Shown one piece after another: positions 35,100 through 46,017 of a stretch of 64,000 nucleotides of DNA. Every line of letters starts with the position of its first letter. The stretch's first letter is position 1. The notes beneath the pieces are model-generated. The model was not told the origin of the DNA and did not search any database. It was given only the letters and a program-made list of their open reading frames with translations. The translations under genes were made by a program, and so were the position numbers. Source of the DNA: Gardnerella vaginalis ATCC 14018 = JCM 11026 (lineage in GTDB: Bacteria > Actinomycetota > Actinomycetes > Actinomycetales > Bifidobacteriaceae); NCBI RefSeq assembly GCF_001042655.1, contig NZ_AP012332.1, positions 1,550,001 through 1,614,000 of the forward strand, in the 5' to 3' direction.

Positions 35100-37094
35100 T
35101 TAAGCAGCGGTTGCTGGCGACCCGCCATTTGTAGAGTTATTCGCTTGCTGCACAATAGCCGCAAGAAAATCGCGATTCGACGCAGTTTTCTTTAAGCGTG
35201 GCACCAAAGTCTGATAAGCCTGCTCTGGCTCAAGTCCGCCAAATAGTCGCCTCAAGCGATAAATAATAGGCAATTCTTGAGCAGGAGTAATCAACTCTTC
35301 GCGGCGCGTGCCAGAAGAATTAATATCCACTGCTGGGAACAAGCGCTTATCTGCCAAATCGCGACTCAAGCGAAGCTCCATGTTTCCAGTGCCCTTAAAC
35401 TCTTCGAAAATAACTTCATCCATCTTTGAACCAGTTTCCACCAAAGCGGAAGAAATAATAGTCAAAGAACCGCCATTTTCAATGTTTCGCGCGGCACCAA
35501 AGAACTTCTTAGGAGGGTAAAGCGCCTGAGCATCCACGCCACCAGAAAGAATACGACCAGATGCAGGAGCAGCAATATTGTATGCACGAGCAAGACGAGT
35601 CATAGAATCAAGAAGAACAACAACATCTTGGCCAAGCTCTACAAGCCTCTTAGCACGCTCAATCGCAAGCTCCGCAACAGTAGTGTGGTCTGATGCTGGA
35701 CGGTCAAATGTAGAAGAAATAACCTCACCCTGAACAGTGCGCTCCATGTCGGTAACTTCTTCTGGACGCTCGTCTACAAGAACAACCATCAAATGCACTT
35801 CTGGATTATTAACAGCAATCGCGTTCGCAATATTTTGCAAAGTGATTGTTTTACCAGCCTTAGGAGGCGAAACAATCAAACCACGCTGACCCTTACCAAT
35901 AGGAGCCACAAGGTCAATGATTCTGCCAAGCATACGATTTGGCGTAGTCTCCTGCTTTAAGCGCTCTTGCGGATACAAAGGCGTGAGCTTAGCGAATTGT
36001 GGACGATTCTGAGCATCTTCTACGCTCATGCCATTAATGCTGTCAACGCTTTGCAAAGGAACAAATTTTTGGCGCTGATTCCTACGATCACCTTCGCGAG
36101 GAGCACGAATAGAGCCTTGAACCGCATCTCCCTTGCGCAAACCATACTTTTTGATTTGGCTCATAGAAACGTAAACATCATTTGGACCAGGCAAATATCC
36201 AGAAGTGCGCACAAACGCATAAGATTCAAGCACATCTACAATACCAGCAACTGGAACAAGCTCTTCTTTTGGTTCCTCTCTACGAGAAGCTGATTCACGA
36301 GACTCGTGGTCTTCACGAATATCATTGCGATCAGAACGATCATTCCTCGTAGGTCGATCTTCACGCTCTAAATGATCAGAGCGATCCGAGCGGGAATCGT
36401 AATCATCTCTATCGCGTCCACGGCCACGCATACGGCGTTGATACCTGTCATTCCTATCTGAATGCGTATCATAATCGTCATCGCCATTAGAACGCGAAGC
36501 TCCGCGTTGCCTGCGAGATTCAGAATCACGATTTGCATTAGAATCAGAAGACTTTTCACTTGGCAAAGTAGCAAGAATCTGATCTAAATCATCTTCCGTA
36601 TCATCTGCATCATCCGAGTTATTTCCGCGATAATTATCTTTAAAATCAGACTGACGACGACGCTGAGATTGATTATCACGCGTAAACTCACGACGACGCC
36701 TAGACTTACCGCTTCTATTTGAATCAACAGAATCATCAGAATCAGAAGATTCAACAGAATCAGGCAAGCCGAGATTTTCTAACAAATCCTCATCAGCAGA
36801 TTTACGAGCAGACTCACCACTATCATCATCAAAATTGCGACGCGACCTAAAAGATGAAGATGAATCGTATTTAGACTCATCCTCATCATTAAGCGACGAA
36901 CGACTATCCCTAACAATGCTTTTAGGAACATGTACGCTAACTCCTGCTGGCGCATCCCCACCATTGCGCGCAGCGGTAAGCGTAGCAATCAAATCCGGCT
37001 TACGCATTGTAGACGTACCGCGCAAGCCCATTTGCTTCGCAAGATCCTTAAGCTCAGAAAGCTTCATATCATCAAGATTTTGGCTTGTTGCCAC
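35100..37094 (-). CDS. rho: Transcription termination factor Rho
   Basis: The likely start is a GTG at 37094 with GGGAAAGG upstream, giving 664 residues; the ATG at 37187 has no ribosome binding site. The N-terminal SAP-like segment reads [17 protein letters not shown]. Residues about 60-275 are an Arg/Asp/Ser-rich insert typical of actinobacterial Rho. The RNA-binding and ATPase core has [20 protein letters not shown], Walker [20 protein letters not shown], Walker [17 protein letters not shown] and the Q/R-loop region. It closes [10 protein letters not shown]. It should be an active RNA helicase for termination. Confidence 0.95.
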   Translation of the reverse strand: MATSQNLDDMKLSELKDLAKQMGLRGTSTMRKPDLIATLTAARNGGDAPAGVSVHVPKSIVRDSRSSLNDEDESKYDSSSSFRSRRNFDDDSGESARKSADEDLLENLGLPDSVESSDSDDSVDSNRSGKSRRRREFTRDNQSQRRRQSDFKDNYRGNNSDDADDTEDDLDQILATLPSEKSSDSNANRDSESRRQRGASRSNGDDDYDTHSDRNDRYQRRMRGRGRDRDDYDSRSDRSDHLEREDRPTRNDRSDRNDIREDHESRESASRREEPKEELVPVAGIVDVLESYAFVRTSGYLPGPNDVYVSMSQIKKYGLRKGDAVQGSIRAPREGDRRNQRQKFVPLQSVDSINGMSVEDAQNRPQFAKLTPLYPQERLKQETTPNRMLGRIIDLVAPIGKGQRGLIVSPPKAGKTITLQNIANAIAVNNPEVHLMVVLVDERPEEVTDMERTVQGEVISSTFDRPASDHTTVAELAIERAKRLVELGQDVVVLLDSMTRLARAYNIAAPASGRILSGGVDAQALYPPKKFFGAARNIENGGSLTIISSALVETGSKMDEVIFEEFKGTGNMELRLSRDLADKRLFPAVDINSSGTRREELITPAQELPIIYRLRRLFGGLEPEQAYQTLVPRLKKTASNRDFLAAIVQQANNSTNGGSPATAA

Positions 37095-37273
37095 AGTTAT
37101 ACCTTTCCCTAACCCCAAGAAACAAACTACTTGGAGCTTTACATGGAAGATTTCGGAAAAATCCGTTGTGAATACAACGATAAGCACATAACAATGTGAC
37201 TTAATCGCTGATAAATGTATGCTACTACACTCATGCGACTCACAACAACACGGCGTGGCAAAAAGAAAAAACG

Positions 37274-38890
37274 CTACTTCTTTTCGTGATATGACTTTTC
37301 TGTATTAACAGACCAAACATTATCTTTAGACTGTTTTCCACTGTTAATATTAGACACGGCTTCAATAGCAGTAGCCATAGAATGATCCTGATTATTGTAA
37401 CGATGCTGACCATTTCTACCAACACAATACAAGTTACCAAAACCATCCAAATACTTAACAAGCTCAGGCATCTGAGCATAAGTATCGAAGTAAGCTGGAT
37501 AAGCCTTTGGAACACGCTCACGATGCGCATCCAAAACATCATCTTCGCCATCAATAACCTGCATACGAGTAAGCTCATCAATCGCAGATTTACGAGCCTC
37601 TTCGTCGCTCATATTCCAAAAATCATCGCCCTCATTGCAGAAGTATTCAAGACCAATCCACACAGTGTTGTCAACATCCTTAACGAGATATGGGCTCCAG
37701 TTGTTAAAGATTTGCAAACGACCAACTTTGTATCCTGGATCCTGCACATAAATCCAGCAATCAGGCACAATAGGAGGGTTACCTAACGTTGGAATATCAG
37801 TCGTATTACGCAAACGCATACGCTTAACAAGAAGTCCAACGGTTACGAAATCACGGTAAGGCAAGCCTTTAGCAACTCGTTGTAATTCGGCTGGAACCTG
37901 CACGGACTCATTTCCTTCGGCGCCATGCTCAATAGCTGCAACCAAATCTTTTATTGGCATAGAAGAAATAAACTGATCCGCATGAAGTTCTTGCTGCAAA
38001 CCATCTTGATTTTCAACGACAACACTAGAAATTTTACCGTCGCACTGTTTAATAGCAACAACTTTTGCATCTGTTAAAACAGTAGCGCCATTTTCACGGC
38101 AACGACGTTCAACAGTCTCCCAAAGCTGACCAGGACCAAGCTTAGGATACCAGAATTCTTCAATCAGTGAAGTTTCAACTTCCTGATTTGCCTTCTTTTT
38201 CGGCATAAGCTTAGAGAAAGCATTCTTTAAAACTTCAACAATGCTCAAACCCTTAACTCGCTGAGCACCCCAATCTGCGGAAATCTGACTTGGATGCCTT
38301 CCCCAAAGCTTCTCGGTATAGCCCTCAAAGAACATAGAATACAGCTTTTTGCCAAAGCGATTAATGTAGAAGTTTTCGAGATTTGTTTCTGGCAACTTGT
38401 GAATCATAGACCAAAGGTAGCTAAAACCAACCTTCATAGTAAGAACAAAGCCCATAGAGCGCAAAGTAGACGCAGAAAGAGAGATAGGGTAGTCGAAGAA
38501 ATGATGATTCCAGAAGATTCTAGAAACGCGATGACGCTTAAGCATAACCTCATCTTCGACTTCTGGGTCTGGGCCGCCATTCTCTAAATCGTGGTGTCTG
38601 CCAAGTTTTTTGTCGTCGTAAGAAGGAGCGCCTTGAAGTGGCAGCATATCTCGCCACCATTGCATAATTCGATCATCTTTAGAGAAGAATCGGTGACCGC
38701 CAATATCCATGCGGTTTCCGTTGTATTTTACAGTGCGAGAAATTCCGCCAAACTCTTTAGATGCTTCAAGAACAGTTACATCGTAGCGGCTAGCTCCGCC
38801 ATCTTTTACAAGCTCCCATGCAGCCGTCAACCCTGCCGGACCGCCACCAATAATCACTACAGATTGTTTCTGGGATTGTGTATCAGTCAA
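37274..38890 (-). CDS. NAD(P)/FAD-dependent oxidoreductase (amine oxidase/UGM-like)
   Basis: This 538-residue flavoprotein has the N-terminal dinucleotide fold [18 protein letters not shown], the adjacent [20 protein letters not shown] and a C-terminal FAD block [20 protein letters not shown]. These resemble UDP-galactopyranose mutase-like and protoporphyrinogen oxidase-like enzymes. I read it as one of the conserved 'NAD(P)/FAD-dependent oxidoreductases' often linked with cell-surface glycan synthesis. Substrate is not evident. It is a single gene between rho and DUF2469, with no neighbouring glycosyltransferases. Confidence 0.8.
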   Translation of the reverse strand: MTDTQSQKQSVVIIGGGPAGLTAAWELVKDGGASRYDVTVLEASKEFGGISRTVKYNGNRMDIGGHRFFSKDDRIMQWWRDMLPLQGAPSYDDKKLGRHHDLENGGPDPEVEDEVMLKRHRVSRIFWNHHFFDYPISLSASTLRSMGFVLTMKVGFSYLWSMIHKLPETNLENFYINRFGKKLYSMFFEGYTEKLWGRHPSQISADWGAQRVKGLSIVEVLKNAFSKLMPKKKANQEVETSLIEEFWYPKLGPGQLWETVERRCRENGATVLTDAKVVAIKQCDGKISSVVVENQDGLQQELHADQFISSMPIKDLVAAIEHGAEGNESVQVPAELQRVAKGLPYRDFVTVGLLVKRMRLRNTTDIPTLGNPPIVPDCWIYVQDPGYKVGRLQIFNNWSPYLVKDVDNTVWIGLEYFCNEGDDFWNMSDEEARKSAIDELTRMQVIDGEDDVLDAHRERVPKAYPAYFDTYAQMPELVKYLDGFGNLYCVGRNGQHRYNNQDHSMATAIEAVSNINSGKQSKDNVWSVNTEKSYHEKK

Positions 38891-38993
38891 TTTTCCTCCA
38901 TACCTAAAAGACGCTTTATAAAGTCAAAATCGCAAAATTGCAAGCACGTATCTATATTAAAATCTAAACATAAGCTTTACTAGCATACTCTTA

Positions 38994-39308
38994 TCATGCG
39001 ATAGATTCTGGAATATCGATATCTGTTTTCTGCACTTCTTCCACATTTACGTCTTTAAACGTAACAATACGAACGTTTTTCACAAACCGCGAAGGGCGGT
39101 AAACGTCCCACACCCAAGCGTCTGTTAATTGCACGTCAAAATACACATCTTGGCCTGCAGAACGCACGTTAAAATCCACCTTGTTTGCCAAATAGAATCG
39201 TCGCTCAGTTTCTACAACGTACGTAAAAAGCTTAATAACGTCACGATACTCCTTGTACAACGCAAGCTCGGCGTCAGTTTCGTAATTGTCGAGATCTTCA
39301 GCGCTCAT
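38994..39308 (-). CDS. DUF2469 domain protein
   Basis: A 104-residue conserved actinobacterial protein. It opens MSAEDLDNYETDAELALYKE and continues with the block VVETERRFYLANKVD, which define DUF2469. It closes with a short acidic stretch. The function is unknown; in actinobacteria it is commonly found near translation or repair genes. It overlaps the preceding acetyltransferase-like gene by 4 bp (ATGA). Confidence 0.9.
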   Translation of the reverse strand: MSAEDLDNYETDAELALYKEYRDVIKLFTYVVETERRFYLANKVDFNVRSAGQDVYFDVQLTDAWVWDVYRPSRFVKNVRIVTFKDVNVEEVQKTDIDIPESIA

Positions 39309-40228
39309 CGCTTCCCTTCCGCATTATTGCCATTAGTGTTACGCTTACGACCGCGTCCTATAATACGCCACCATGCGCGTTTAGAAGAATCTTCTTTGAC
39401 TGTAGCCGCATTATACGGCCACGATTCGTCGGAATTATCTTTGCTAACAGGTATTGCAATTGAATGCTCATGCGCACTTAGCGCTTCACAAACACCAGGA
39501 TTATCTTCAATAACGTGCAGACCAAAAGCGTCTAAAGAACGAATGGCATCATATTCATCTACGAGAGTGTCCATAACAACAAAATCTTGATATTTTTGAT
39601 TTTGTGAATCCCACAAAGCATCTCTAGCTGTTCCAGTTTTTACAAAACCAAGAGACTGATAAACAGAAAGAGAACGCGTATTCGCTGCTGGAACACCAAC
39701 CCAAATCCTATGCAATGCTAAACCAACTGTGTCTGGAGCAAAACCATACGTCATAACTCTAGGCATTGCATCTCTAGAATACCCACGACCCCTATAATCG
39801 CGTCCTAGAATCACCTGAATTCTAGCGGATTTAGACCAACCATCAATGTCGATCAAAAAAATCATTCCAATAATATCGCCATTGGTATTTTTAGCGTCAT
39901 CAATAAGATCTGGCACAATTGACCATGCGATTGTTGGGCGCGATTGAGCATCTCCAATAACCCCAGCATAATCAGACATACTTTTATCATTATTGCCCAA
40001 AGACCACTGCACAGAACGCTCAACCCACGCATGAACCATAGCACGTTCAGATTGTGAATCCTTGCCAGTTATAACAGCCGCACCATCAAAAGCATGTAAT
40101 GAATCCATCCTCGCTAAATCTTCGATGGTTGCTTGCCTAAGACGAGCCATCTCGCCGCGTATTGACGGAATTACAATACTTTCTGGTAACTCTCGAGAGT
40201 TTGTAGAGTCAGCATTGACTTCCTGCAT
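39305..40228 (-). CDS. GNAT family acetyltransferase (RimJ-like)
   Basis: The start is placed at the ATG at 40228 because AGGTGA lies just upstream; a frame from 40312 is open but lacks one. The 307-residue product has the GNAT fold: IVIPSIRGEMARLRQATIED, IGMIFLIDIDGWSKSARIQV, then the acetyl-CoA loop LGRDYRGRGYSRDAMPRVM and HRIWVGVPAANTRSLSVYQS. This is the RimJ/RimL subgroup that acetylates protein N-termini or small molecules. The C-terminal 80 residues are extra and end in a basic stretch. It is coupled to DUF2469. Confidence 0.85.
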   Translation of the reverse strand: MQEVNADSTNSRELPESIVIPSIRGEMARLRQATIEDLARMDSLHAFDGAAVITGKDSQSERAMVHAWVERSVQWSLGNNDKSMSDYAGVIGDAQSRPTIAWSIVPDLIDDAKNTNGDIIGMIFLIDIDGWSKSARIQVILGRDYRGRGYSRDAMPRVMTYGFAPDTVGLALHRIWVGVPAANTRSLSVYQSLGFVKTGTARDALWDSQNQKYQDFVVMDTLVDEYDAIRSLDAFGLHVIEDNPGVCEALSAHEHSIAIPVSKDNSDESWPYNAATVKEDSSKRAWWRIIGRGRKRNTNGNNAEGKR

Positions 40229-40449
40229 ATTCACCTGTTTCCTGTACCTAATTGACCTTGCGTTACAAAAAGTTCTACAAAAAGCATAAGCAAAATACAA
40301 ATGCGTAAGCAACTACAATATAAGATTACACTTTTTGCACTCTACACAATGCTATAAAACACAAGGTTAAAACGCAAAGCATAAAATGCAAAAAGTGCAT
40401 CTATAAACTATTCTTTTCTAGCTAAATTTTAATCTAACTAAAATTTAAA

Positions 40450-41949
40450 TCAGCCTTTAATCTTTGCCATCACGATCTTAGTAACAGCCTTAGCATCAGC
40501 CTGACCTTTAGTCGCACGCATAACAGCGCCAATAATTGCGCCCATCGGCTTCATATTTCCAGCCTTAAGCTTTTCTGCAACTTCAGGATCAGCAGCAAGA
40601 GCAGCGTCAACAGCAGCTTCTAAAGCGCCGTCGTCGTTCATAACCTTGAATCCGTGCTTCTTAACAACTTCATCAGGCTTACCCTCGCCAGCCAAAACGC
40701 ATGCAACAGTTTGCTTAGCGAGCTTATCGTTAAGATTGCCATCTGCAATTAGCTTTTCAACTTCAGCCACATCTTGCGGAGTAATAGGCAATTCTTCCAA
40801 AGTCACGCCACGAGTGTTTGCTTCGCGAGCAAGCTCACCAAGCCACCACTTCTTAGCACCAGCAGCACTTGCACCAGCCTTAACGGTTTCTTCAACCAAA
40901 TCAAGAGCATCCGCGTTAAGAATATCTCGCATTTCAAGATCGCTAATACCCCATTCGCTTTGCAAACGGTTACGGCGCTCGCGAGGCATTTCCGGCATTT
41001 CGGCCTTCATGCGCTCAATATGCTCTTTAGTTATATGAAGCATAACCAAATCAGGATCTGGGAAGTAGCGATAATCGTCAGCATCCGACTTCACACGACC
41101 GCCAGCAGTAGTCTGAGTTGCTTCATCCCAGTGACGAGTTTCCTGCAAAATCTCGCCACCTTCGCTCAAAATAGCAGCCTGACGACGAATCTCATATTGC
41201 AGCGTCTTTTCAATACCGCGGAATGTGTTCACATTCTTAGTTTCGGAACGCGTACCAAATGGATCGGTTGGCTTTCTGCGAAGCGAAACGTTCACGTCAG
41301 CACGCATATTGCCCTGCTCCATACGAGCGTGGGAAATGTTAAGAGCGCGAACAATATCGCGAATAGCACGCATATAAGCACCAGCAATTTCTGGAGCGCG
41401 GCTACCCGCACCTTCGATTGGCTTAGTTACAATCTCAATTAAAGGCACGCCTGCACGATTGTAATCAACCAAAGAATGATTTGCGCCTTCAATACGACCG
41501 TCAGCGCCGCCAACGTGAGTATTCTTACCAGCATCATCCTCAATATGAGCACGTTCGATCGGCACGCGGAACACGGTGCCGTCTTCCAGCTCAACGTCCA
41601 AGTAACCATTGCCATTAGTAGGCTTATCGTACTGGGAAATCTGATAATCACGAGGCATATCTGGGTAGAAGTAGTTCTTACGAGCGAACTGGCTCCACTC
41701 AGCGATTTCGCAATGCAATGCCAAACCGAGTTTAATAGCGTAATCAACTGCAGTCTTGTTTACAACTGGCAAAGAGCCTGGCAAACCAAGGCTTACAGGA
41801 GTTAACTGAGTATTTGGCTCACCACCAAAAGATACCTCCGCTGGGCAGAACAGCTTTGTGCGCGTGCAAAGCTCAACGTGAGTTTCCAAGCCGAAAACTG
41901 GGTCAAACTGCTCCACAGCATCGGCGTATTTCATAAGTTTTTCAGCCAT
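40450..41949 (-). CDS. gatB: Asp-tRNA(Asn)/Glu-tRNA(Gln) amidotransferase subunit B
   Basis: A 499-residue subunit that activates the Glu or Asp on misacylated tRNA. It has [54 protein letters not shown], the metal-site region, and a C-terminal YqeY-like domain ending [20 protein letters not shown]. It completes the gatC-gatA-gatB order, with 32 bp after gatA. The complex replaces a glutaminyl-tRNA synthetase in most actinobacteria. Confidence 0.97.
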   Translation of the reverse strand: MAEKLMKYADAVEQFDPVFGLETHVELCTRTKLFCPAEVSFGGEPNTQLTPVSLGLPGSLPVVNKTAVDYAIKLGLALHCEIAEWSQFARKNYFYPDMPRDYQISQYDKPTNGNGYLDVELEDGTVFRVPIERAHIEDDAGKNTHVGGADGRIEGANHSLVDYNRAGVPLIEIVTKPIEGAGSRAPEIAGAYMRAIRDIVRALNISHARMEQGNMRADVNVSLRRKPTDPFGTRSETKNVNTFRGIEKTLQYEIRRQAAILSEGGEILQETRHWDEATQTTAGGRVKSDADDYRYFPDPDLVMLHITKEHIERMKAEMPEMPRERRNRLQSEWGISDLEMRDILNADALDLVEETVKAGASAAGAKKWWLGELAREANTRGVTLEELPITPQDVAEVEKLIADGNLNDKLAKQTVACVLAGEGKPDEVVKKHGFKVMNDDGALEAAVDAALAADPEVAEKLKAGNMKPMGAIIGAVMRATKGQADAKAVTKIVMAKIKG

Positions 41950-41981
41950 GAGAATCCTTCTTACTTAAGCTTTATTTCACT

Positions 41982-43523
41982 TTACTTAGCCAATGAATCG
42001 AGCCAACCAGCTTTAAGCGACTTCCAGATTGGGCCACTCCACTTTTCTTCGAGCGCTGCTTCCAACGCTGCTGCAGGCTTGTACATCTTTTCATCATGGC
42101 ATTGCGGAGCAATAATCTGAATACCAACAGGCAAACCATCGTCGCTTAAGCCAGCTGGGAGGCTCAAAGCTGGAACGCCAGCCATGTTTGCAGGAATCGT
42201 AGCAATATCGTTCATGTACATGGAAAGTGGATCGTTCATCTTCTCGCCAAACTTAAATGCCGTTGTAGGGCTTGTTGGGGAAACAAGAACATCTACCTTA
42301 TTAAACGCTTCTTCAAAATCGCGAATAATAAGCGTACGAACCTTTTGTGCAGAGCCATACCAAGCATCGTAGTAGCCAGCGGAAAGTGCGTAAGTGCCAA
42401 GAATAATACGACGCTTTACTTCATCACCGAAACCAGCTTCACGAGTTGCAGCCATCATATTTGCAGCAGTTTGAGGCTTATCTGCTGGCGGCATTACGCG
42501 CAAACCGTAGCGCATGCCATCGTAGCGAGCCAAATTAGAGCTAACTTCTGAAGGCATAATAATGTAGTAAGCAGCCAAAGAATAAGGGAAATGAGGGCAG
42601 GAGACTTCTGTTACTTCTGCGCCCATATCTTTAAGCAATTGCACAGCTTCATTAAAGCGTGCTTCAACGCCTGGCTGGAAGCCTTCGCCGCTAAGCTCTT
42701 TAACAAGACCAACCTTCAAGCCCTTCAAATCACGGCGAGCGCCCTCACGAGCAGCTTGAGCCATTGGAGGAACAGGAGCTGGAATCGAAGTAGAATCGCG
42801 TCTATCGTTGCCGCCAATAGTCTCCTGCAAAAGCGCAGAATCAAGAACGGTACGAGAAACAGGACCAATCTGATCAAGAGAGCTTGCCATAGCGATTGCG
42901 CCAAAACGGCTAACGCCGCCATAAGTTGGCTTTGCGCCGACTGTACCCGTTAAAGCGCCTGGCTGACGAATAGAGCCGCCAGTATCTGTACCCAAAGCAA
43001 TAGGAGCCTCGAATGCAGCAACAGCAGCTGCAGAACCGCCGCCAGAACCGCCAGGAACGCGCTCAGTATCCCAAGGGTTGCAAGTGGTTTGGTAAGCGGA
43101 ATGCTCGGTAGAAGAACCTTGAGCAAATTCATCTAGGTTAGTCTTGCCAAGAATTGGCATGCCAGCTGCCTTGAGCTTTTCAATAACAGTAGCATCGTAA
43201 GGTGGAACCCAGCCTTCAAGAATCTTAGATGCTGCAGTAGTAGGAATGCCCTTAGTAACAATCATGTCTTTAATGGCAATTGGAACGCCTGCAAGCTCAG
43301 GTAAGCCTTCGGCTTCGCCATTAGCGTTCTTTTTATCAAAAGCATCTGCTTGTTCAAGTGCAACATCTGCAGAAACATGCAAGAATGCTTTGATTTCTGG
43401 CTCGGCTGCTTCGATTACTGCCAAGTGAGCTTCAACAAGCTCGCGGCTAGAGACTTCTTTAGCTTTTACAGCCTTTGCCATATCGGCAGCAGAAAGCTTT
43501 ACTAAATCTTGAGTATTAGTCAT
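41982..43523 (-). CDS. gatA: Asp-tRNA(Asn)/Glu-tRNA(Gln) amidotransferase subunit A
   Basis: The 513-residue amidase subunit releases ammonia from glutamine for GatB. The amidase signature Ser-cis-Ser-Lys triad is visible: the Lys in [10 protein letters not shown], and the Ser pair in [15 protein letters not shown] with [22 protein letters not shown]-like [16 protein letters not shown] follows. It lies 3 bp from gatC and is the middle gene of the gatCAB operon. Confidence 0.97.
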   Translation of the reverse strand: MTNTQDLVKLSAADMAKAVKAKEVSSRELVEAHLAVIEAAEPEIKAFLHVSADVALEQADAFDKKNANGEAEGLPELAGVPIAIKDMIVTKGIPTTAASKILEGWVPPYDATVIEKLKAAGMPILGKTNLDEFAQGSSTEHSAYQTTCNPWDTERVPGGSGGGSAAAVAAFEAPIALGTDTGGSIRQPGALTGTVGAKPTYGGVSRFGAIAMASSLDQIGPVSRTVLDSALLQETIGGNDRRDSTSIPAPVPPMAQAAREGARRDLKGLKVGLVKELSGEGFQPGVEARFNEAVQLLKDMGAEVTEVSCPHFPYSLAAYYIIMPSEVSSNLARYDGMRYGLRVMPPADKPQTAANMMAATREAGFGDEVKRRIILGTYALSAGYYDAWYGSAQKVRTLIIRDFEEAFNKVDVLVSPTSPTTAFKFGEKMNDPLSMYMNDIATIPANMAGVPALSLPAGLSDDGLPVGIQIIAPQCHDEKMYKPAAALEAALEEKWSGPIWKSLKAGWLDSLAK

Positions 43524-43526
43524 GTT

Positions 43527-43823
43527 TTATTCCTCCCCCAAAATTCGAGGTGCTACAAACATGCCAGACTCACTTCTAGGAGCGCCAGAAAGCGCTTCTT
43601 CTTGAGTCAATGGCGTAGCAGGCTCGTCTGGGCGCAAATACGCTTCAAGAGGTACTGGATTTGCAGTAGGTGGCACATCTTCGCCAGCAACTTCCTGCAC
43701 TTTGTTAATGGATTCTGCAATGACGTTTAATTCGCCTTGCAAGCGACTGATTTCTTCATCGCTTAAAGCAATCTGGGACAAAACACCCAAATGCTCAATT
43801 TCTTCGCGTGTGAATGTAGGCAT
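43527..43823 (-). CDS. gatC: Asp-tRNA(Asn)/Glu-tRNA(Gln) amidotransferase subunit C
   Basis: I start this at the ATG at 43823 (GAGG just upstream) for 98 residues, a normal GatC length; the frame continues to 43874 without support. It begins [20 protein letters not shown], followed by the linker [20 protein letters not shown]. GatC wraps around GatA and GatB and stabilises the complex. It is the first gene of the operon, divergent from vaginolysin. Confidence 0.94.
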   Translation of the reverse strand: MPTFTREEIEHLGVLSQIALSDEEISRLQGELNVIAESINKVQEVAGEDVPPTANPVPLEAYLRPDEPATPLTQEEALSGAPRSESGMFVAPRILGEE

Positions 43824-44324
43824 AACCTCAACTATATGTGTGATGCGTGACCTTCTTATAGAAGAAAAAAGCAATATTGATAAAAGATTTACACACGTTA
43901 CTGTAGAAATATTTTCCCAATTTTAGAACATGATTGTCGATCCATATTTTCTAGGGAAAATTATGTGTAATATTAAAAAAAATTTTATTAGTGAGACAAT
44001 AAGCGAAATAACAATTATTGTCACATACAGTTTTCATAAAATTAACGAGTATAAAATATGTGAAAACGAAGGTCTATGCATGTCAACACGCCATGAAATG
44101 TAAATAATTCAATAAAAGAATGTTGGCATTCCAACCTTCTTCATACGTTTATTTGCAGAATAAAAAAATTTGTTTTATTTCACTATCCCAGAAATAAAAA
44201 AGCATGTAATAATAAGATGCTATGAGATATTAAGCTAATGCAGCGAAGCATGCCATGCATAGAAGCAAATAAGTTACGGTATCTCATAAAAAATAACAGA
44301 AAATATCATAATATAAGGATACAT
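43824..44324. other. AT-rich region between gatC and vaginolysin
   Basis: About 500 bp divergent promoter region, strongly A/T-rich. I see no gene. A hairpin with two single-base mismatches lies at 44116-44141 (AAGAA, GTTGG, loop CATT, CCAAC, TTCTT). A TAAGAT box near 44213 could be the -10 element of the toxin promoter, but no matching -35 is clear. Confidence 0.4.
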
Positions 44325-45875
44325 ATGAAGAGTACAAAGTTCTACCGTAATGCAGCAATGTTGCTCCTCGCGGGCGCAACTATTGTTCCACAATGCTTAG
44401 CAGCACCAGCAATGGCCGCTCCTTCCGCTAAGGATTCTGAACCAGCTACATCTTGCGCAGCTAAGAAAGACTCGTTGAATAATTATTTGTGGGATTTGCA
44501 ATACGATAAAACAAACATTCTCGCCCGTCATGGCGAAACCATTGAGAACAAATTCTCCAGCGACAGCTTCAACAAGAACGGTGAATTCGTTGTTGTTGAG
44601 CATCAGAAGAAGAACATCACCAATACAACTTCAAATTTGTCGGTTACTTCCGCCAACGATGATCGCGTATACCCAGGTGCTCTTTTCCGTGCTGATAAGA
44701 ATTTGATGGACAATATGCCAAGCCTGATTTCTGCAAACCGCGCTCCAATAACGTTGAGCGTTGATTTGCCGGGATTCCACGGCGGCGAAAGTGCTGTAAC
44801 TGTTCAGCGCCCAACCAAGAGCTCTGTAACTTCCGCAGTGAACGGCTTAGTTTCTAAGTGGAATGCACAATATGGAGCAAGTCATCATGTTGCAGCTCGC
44901 ATGCAGTACGATTCTGCAAGCGCACAAAGCATGAACCAGCTCAAGGCTAAGTTTGGTGCTGATTTTGCCAAGATTGGTGTTCCGCTGAAGATTGATTTCG
45001 ATGCAGTACACAAGGGTGAGAAGCAGACTCAAATTGTGAACTTCAAGCAAACTTACTACACCGTAAGCGTTGATGCACCAGATAGCCCAGCAGATTTCTT
45101 TGCTCCTTGCACTACGCCAGACAGCTTGAAGAACCGTGGCGTTGACAACAAGCGCCCACCAGTTTACGTGTCAAACGTAGCTTATGGTCGCTCAATGTAC
45201 GTAAAGTTCGATACCACCAGCAAGAGCACTGATTTCCAGGCTGCGGTAGAAGCAGCAATTAAGGGCGTAGAAATCAAGCCAAACACCGAATTCCATCGCA
45301 TTCTCCAGAATACTTCTGTTACTGCAGTGATTCTTGGTGGCAGCGCTAATGGTGCAGCTAAAGTTATTACAGGCAATATCGATACGCTTAAGGCTTTGAT
45401 TCAGGAAGGTGCAAATTTGAGCACCTCTAGCCCAGCGGTTCCAATTGCATACACCACTTCCTTCGTCAAGGATAACGAAGTAGCAACTTTGCAATCCAAC
45501 AGCGATTATATTGAAACGAAGGTTTCTTCTTATCGCAATGGCTACTTGACTTTGGACCACCGTGGAGCTTATGTAGCTCGCTACTACATCTACTGGGATG
45601 AGTACGGCACCGAAATTGACGGCACTCCTTACGTGCGTTCTCGCGCTTGGGAAGGCAATGGTAAGTATCGTACAGCTCACTTCAACACCACTATTCAGTT
45701 CAAAGGAAATGTACGCAATCTACGAATCAAGTTGGTTGAAAAGACTGGTTTGGTTTGGGAACCATGGCGCACAGTATATGACCGTTCTGATTTGCCACTA
45801 GTTCGTCAGCGTACTATTAGCAACTGGGGCACAACCTTGTGGCCTCGCGTTGCTGAAACTGTAAAGAACGACTGA
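44325..45875 (+). CDS. vly: Vaginolysin, cholesterol-dependent cytolysin
   Basis: I start this at the ATG at 44325, preceded by AAGGA; this gives 516 residues, the known length, although the frame is open from 44238. A signal peptide ends near AMA (residues 29-31). The protein is the pore-forming toxin of Gardnerella that lyses human epithelial cells and erythrocytes. The undecapeptide at 472-482 reads EKTGLVWEPWR, with Lys, Val and Pro substitutions relative to the classic form. The cholesterol-recognition Thr-Leu lies in GTTLWP near 504-505. The CD59-type motif YIY, 14 residues, RS is present in domain 4. Confidence 0.97.
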   Translation: MKSTKFYRNAAMLLLAGATIVPQCLAAPAMAAPSAKDSEPATSCAAKKDSLNNYLWDLQYDKTNILARHGETIENKFSSDSFNKNGEFVVVEHQKKNITNTTSNLSVTSANDDRVYPGALFRADKNLMDNMPSLISANRAPITLSVDLPGFHGGESAVTVQRPTKSSVTSAVNGLVSKWNAQYGASHHVAARMQYDSASAQSMNQLKAKFGADFAKIGVPLKIDFDAVHKGEKQTQIVNFKQTYYTVSVDAPDSPADFFAPCTTPDSLKNRGVDNKRPPVYVSNVAYGRSMYVKFDTTSKSTDFQAAVEAAIKGVEIKPNTEFHRILQNTSVTAVILGGSANGAAKVITGNIDTLKALIQEGANLSTSSPAVPIAYTTSFVKDNEVATLQSNSDYIETKVSSYRNGYLTLDHRGAYVARYYIYWDEYGTEIDGTPYVRSRAWEGNGKYRTAHFNTTIQFKGNVRNLRIKLVEKTGLVWEPWRTVYDRSDLPLVRQRTISNWGTTLWPRVAETVKND

Positions 45876-45924
45876 ATTCATAACACATGATTAAATATAG
45901 AAAAATAGAAAAGTAAACACAGGA

Positions 45925-45964
45925 AAGGGCTTTATCTTGTAGTCAGTTACGAGATAAAGCCCTT
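45925..45964. terminator. Bidirectional terminator between vly and the ABC exporter
   Basis: A perfect 13 bp stem (45925-45937 with 45952-45964) and 14 nt loop, followed on the plus strand by ATTGTTTTT. It serves vly (stop 45875). The convergent ABC permease gene (stop 46018) lies on the other side. Confidence 0.85.
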
Positions 45965-46017
45965 ATTGTTTTTGCAAAATATTATTTGCAGAATATTTAA
46001 ATATTTTAGATATCGCG

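Noticed and set aside
44238..44324. Upstream extension of the vaginolysin frame
   Set aside because: The ATG at 44325 has a ribosome binding site and gives the known 516-residue length with a clean signal peptide.
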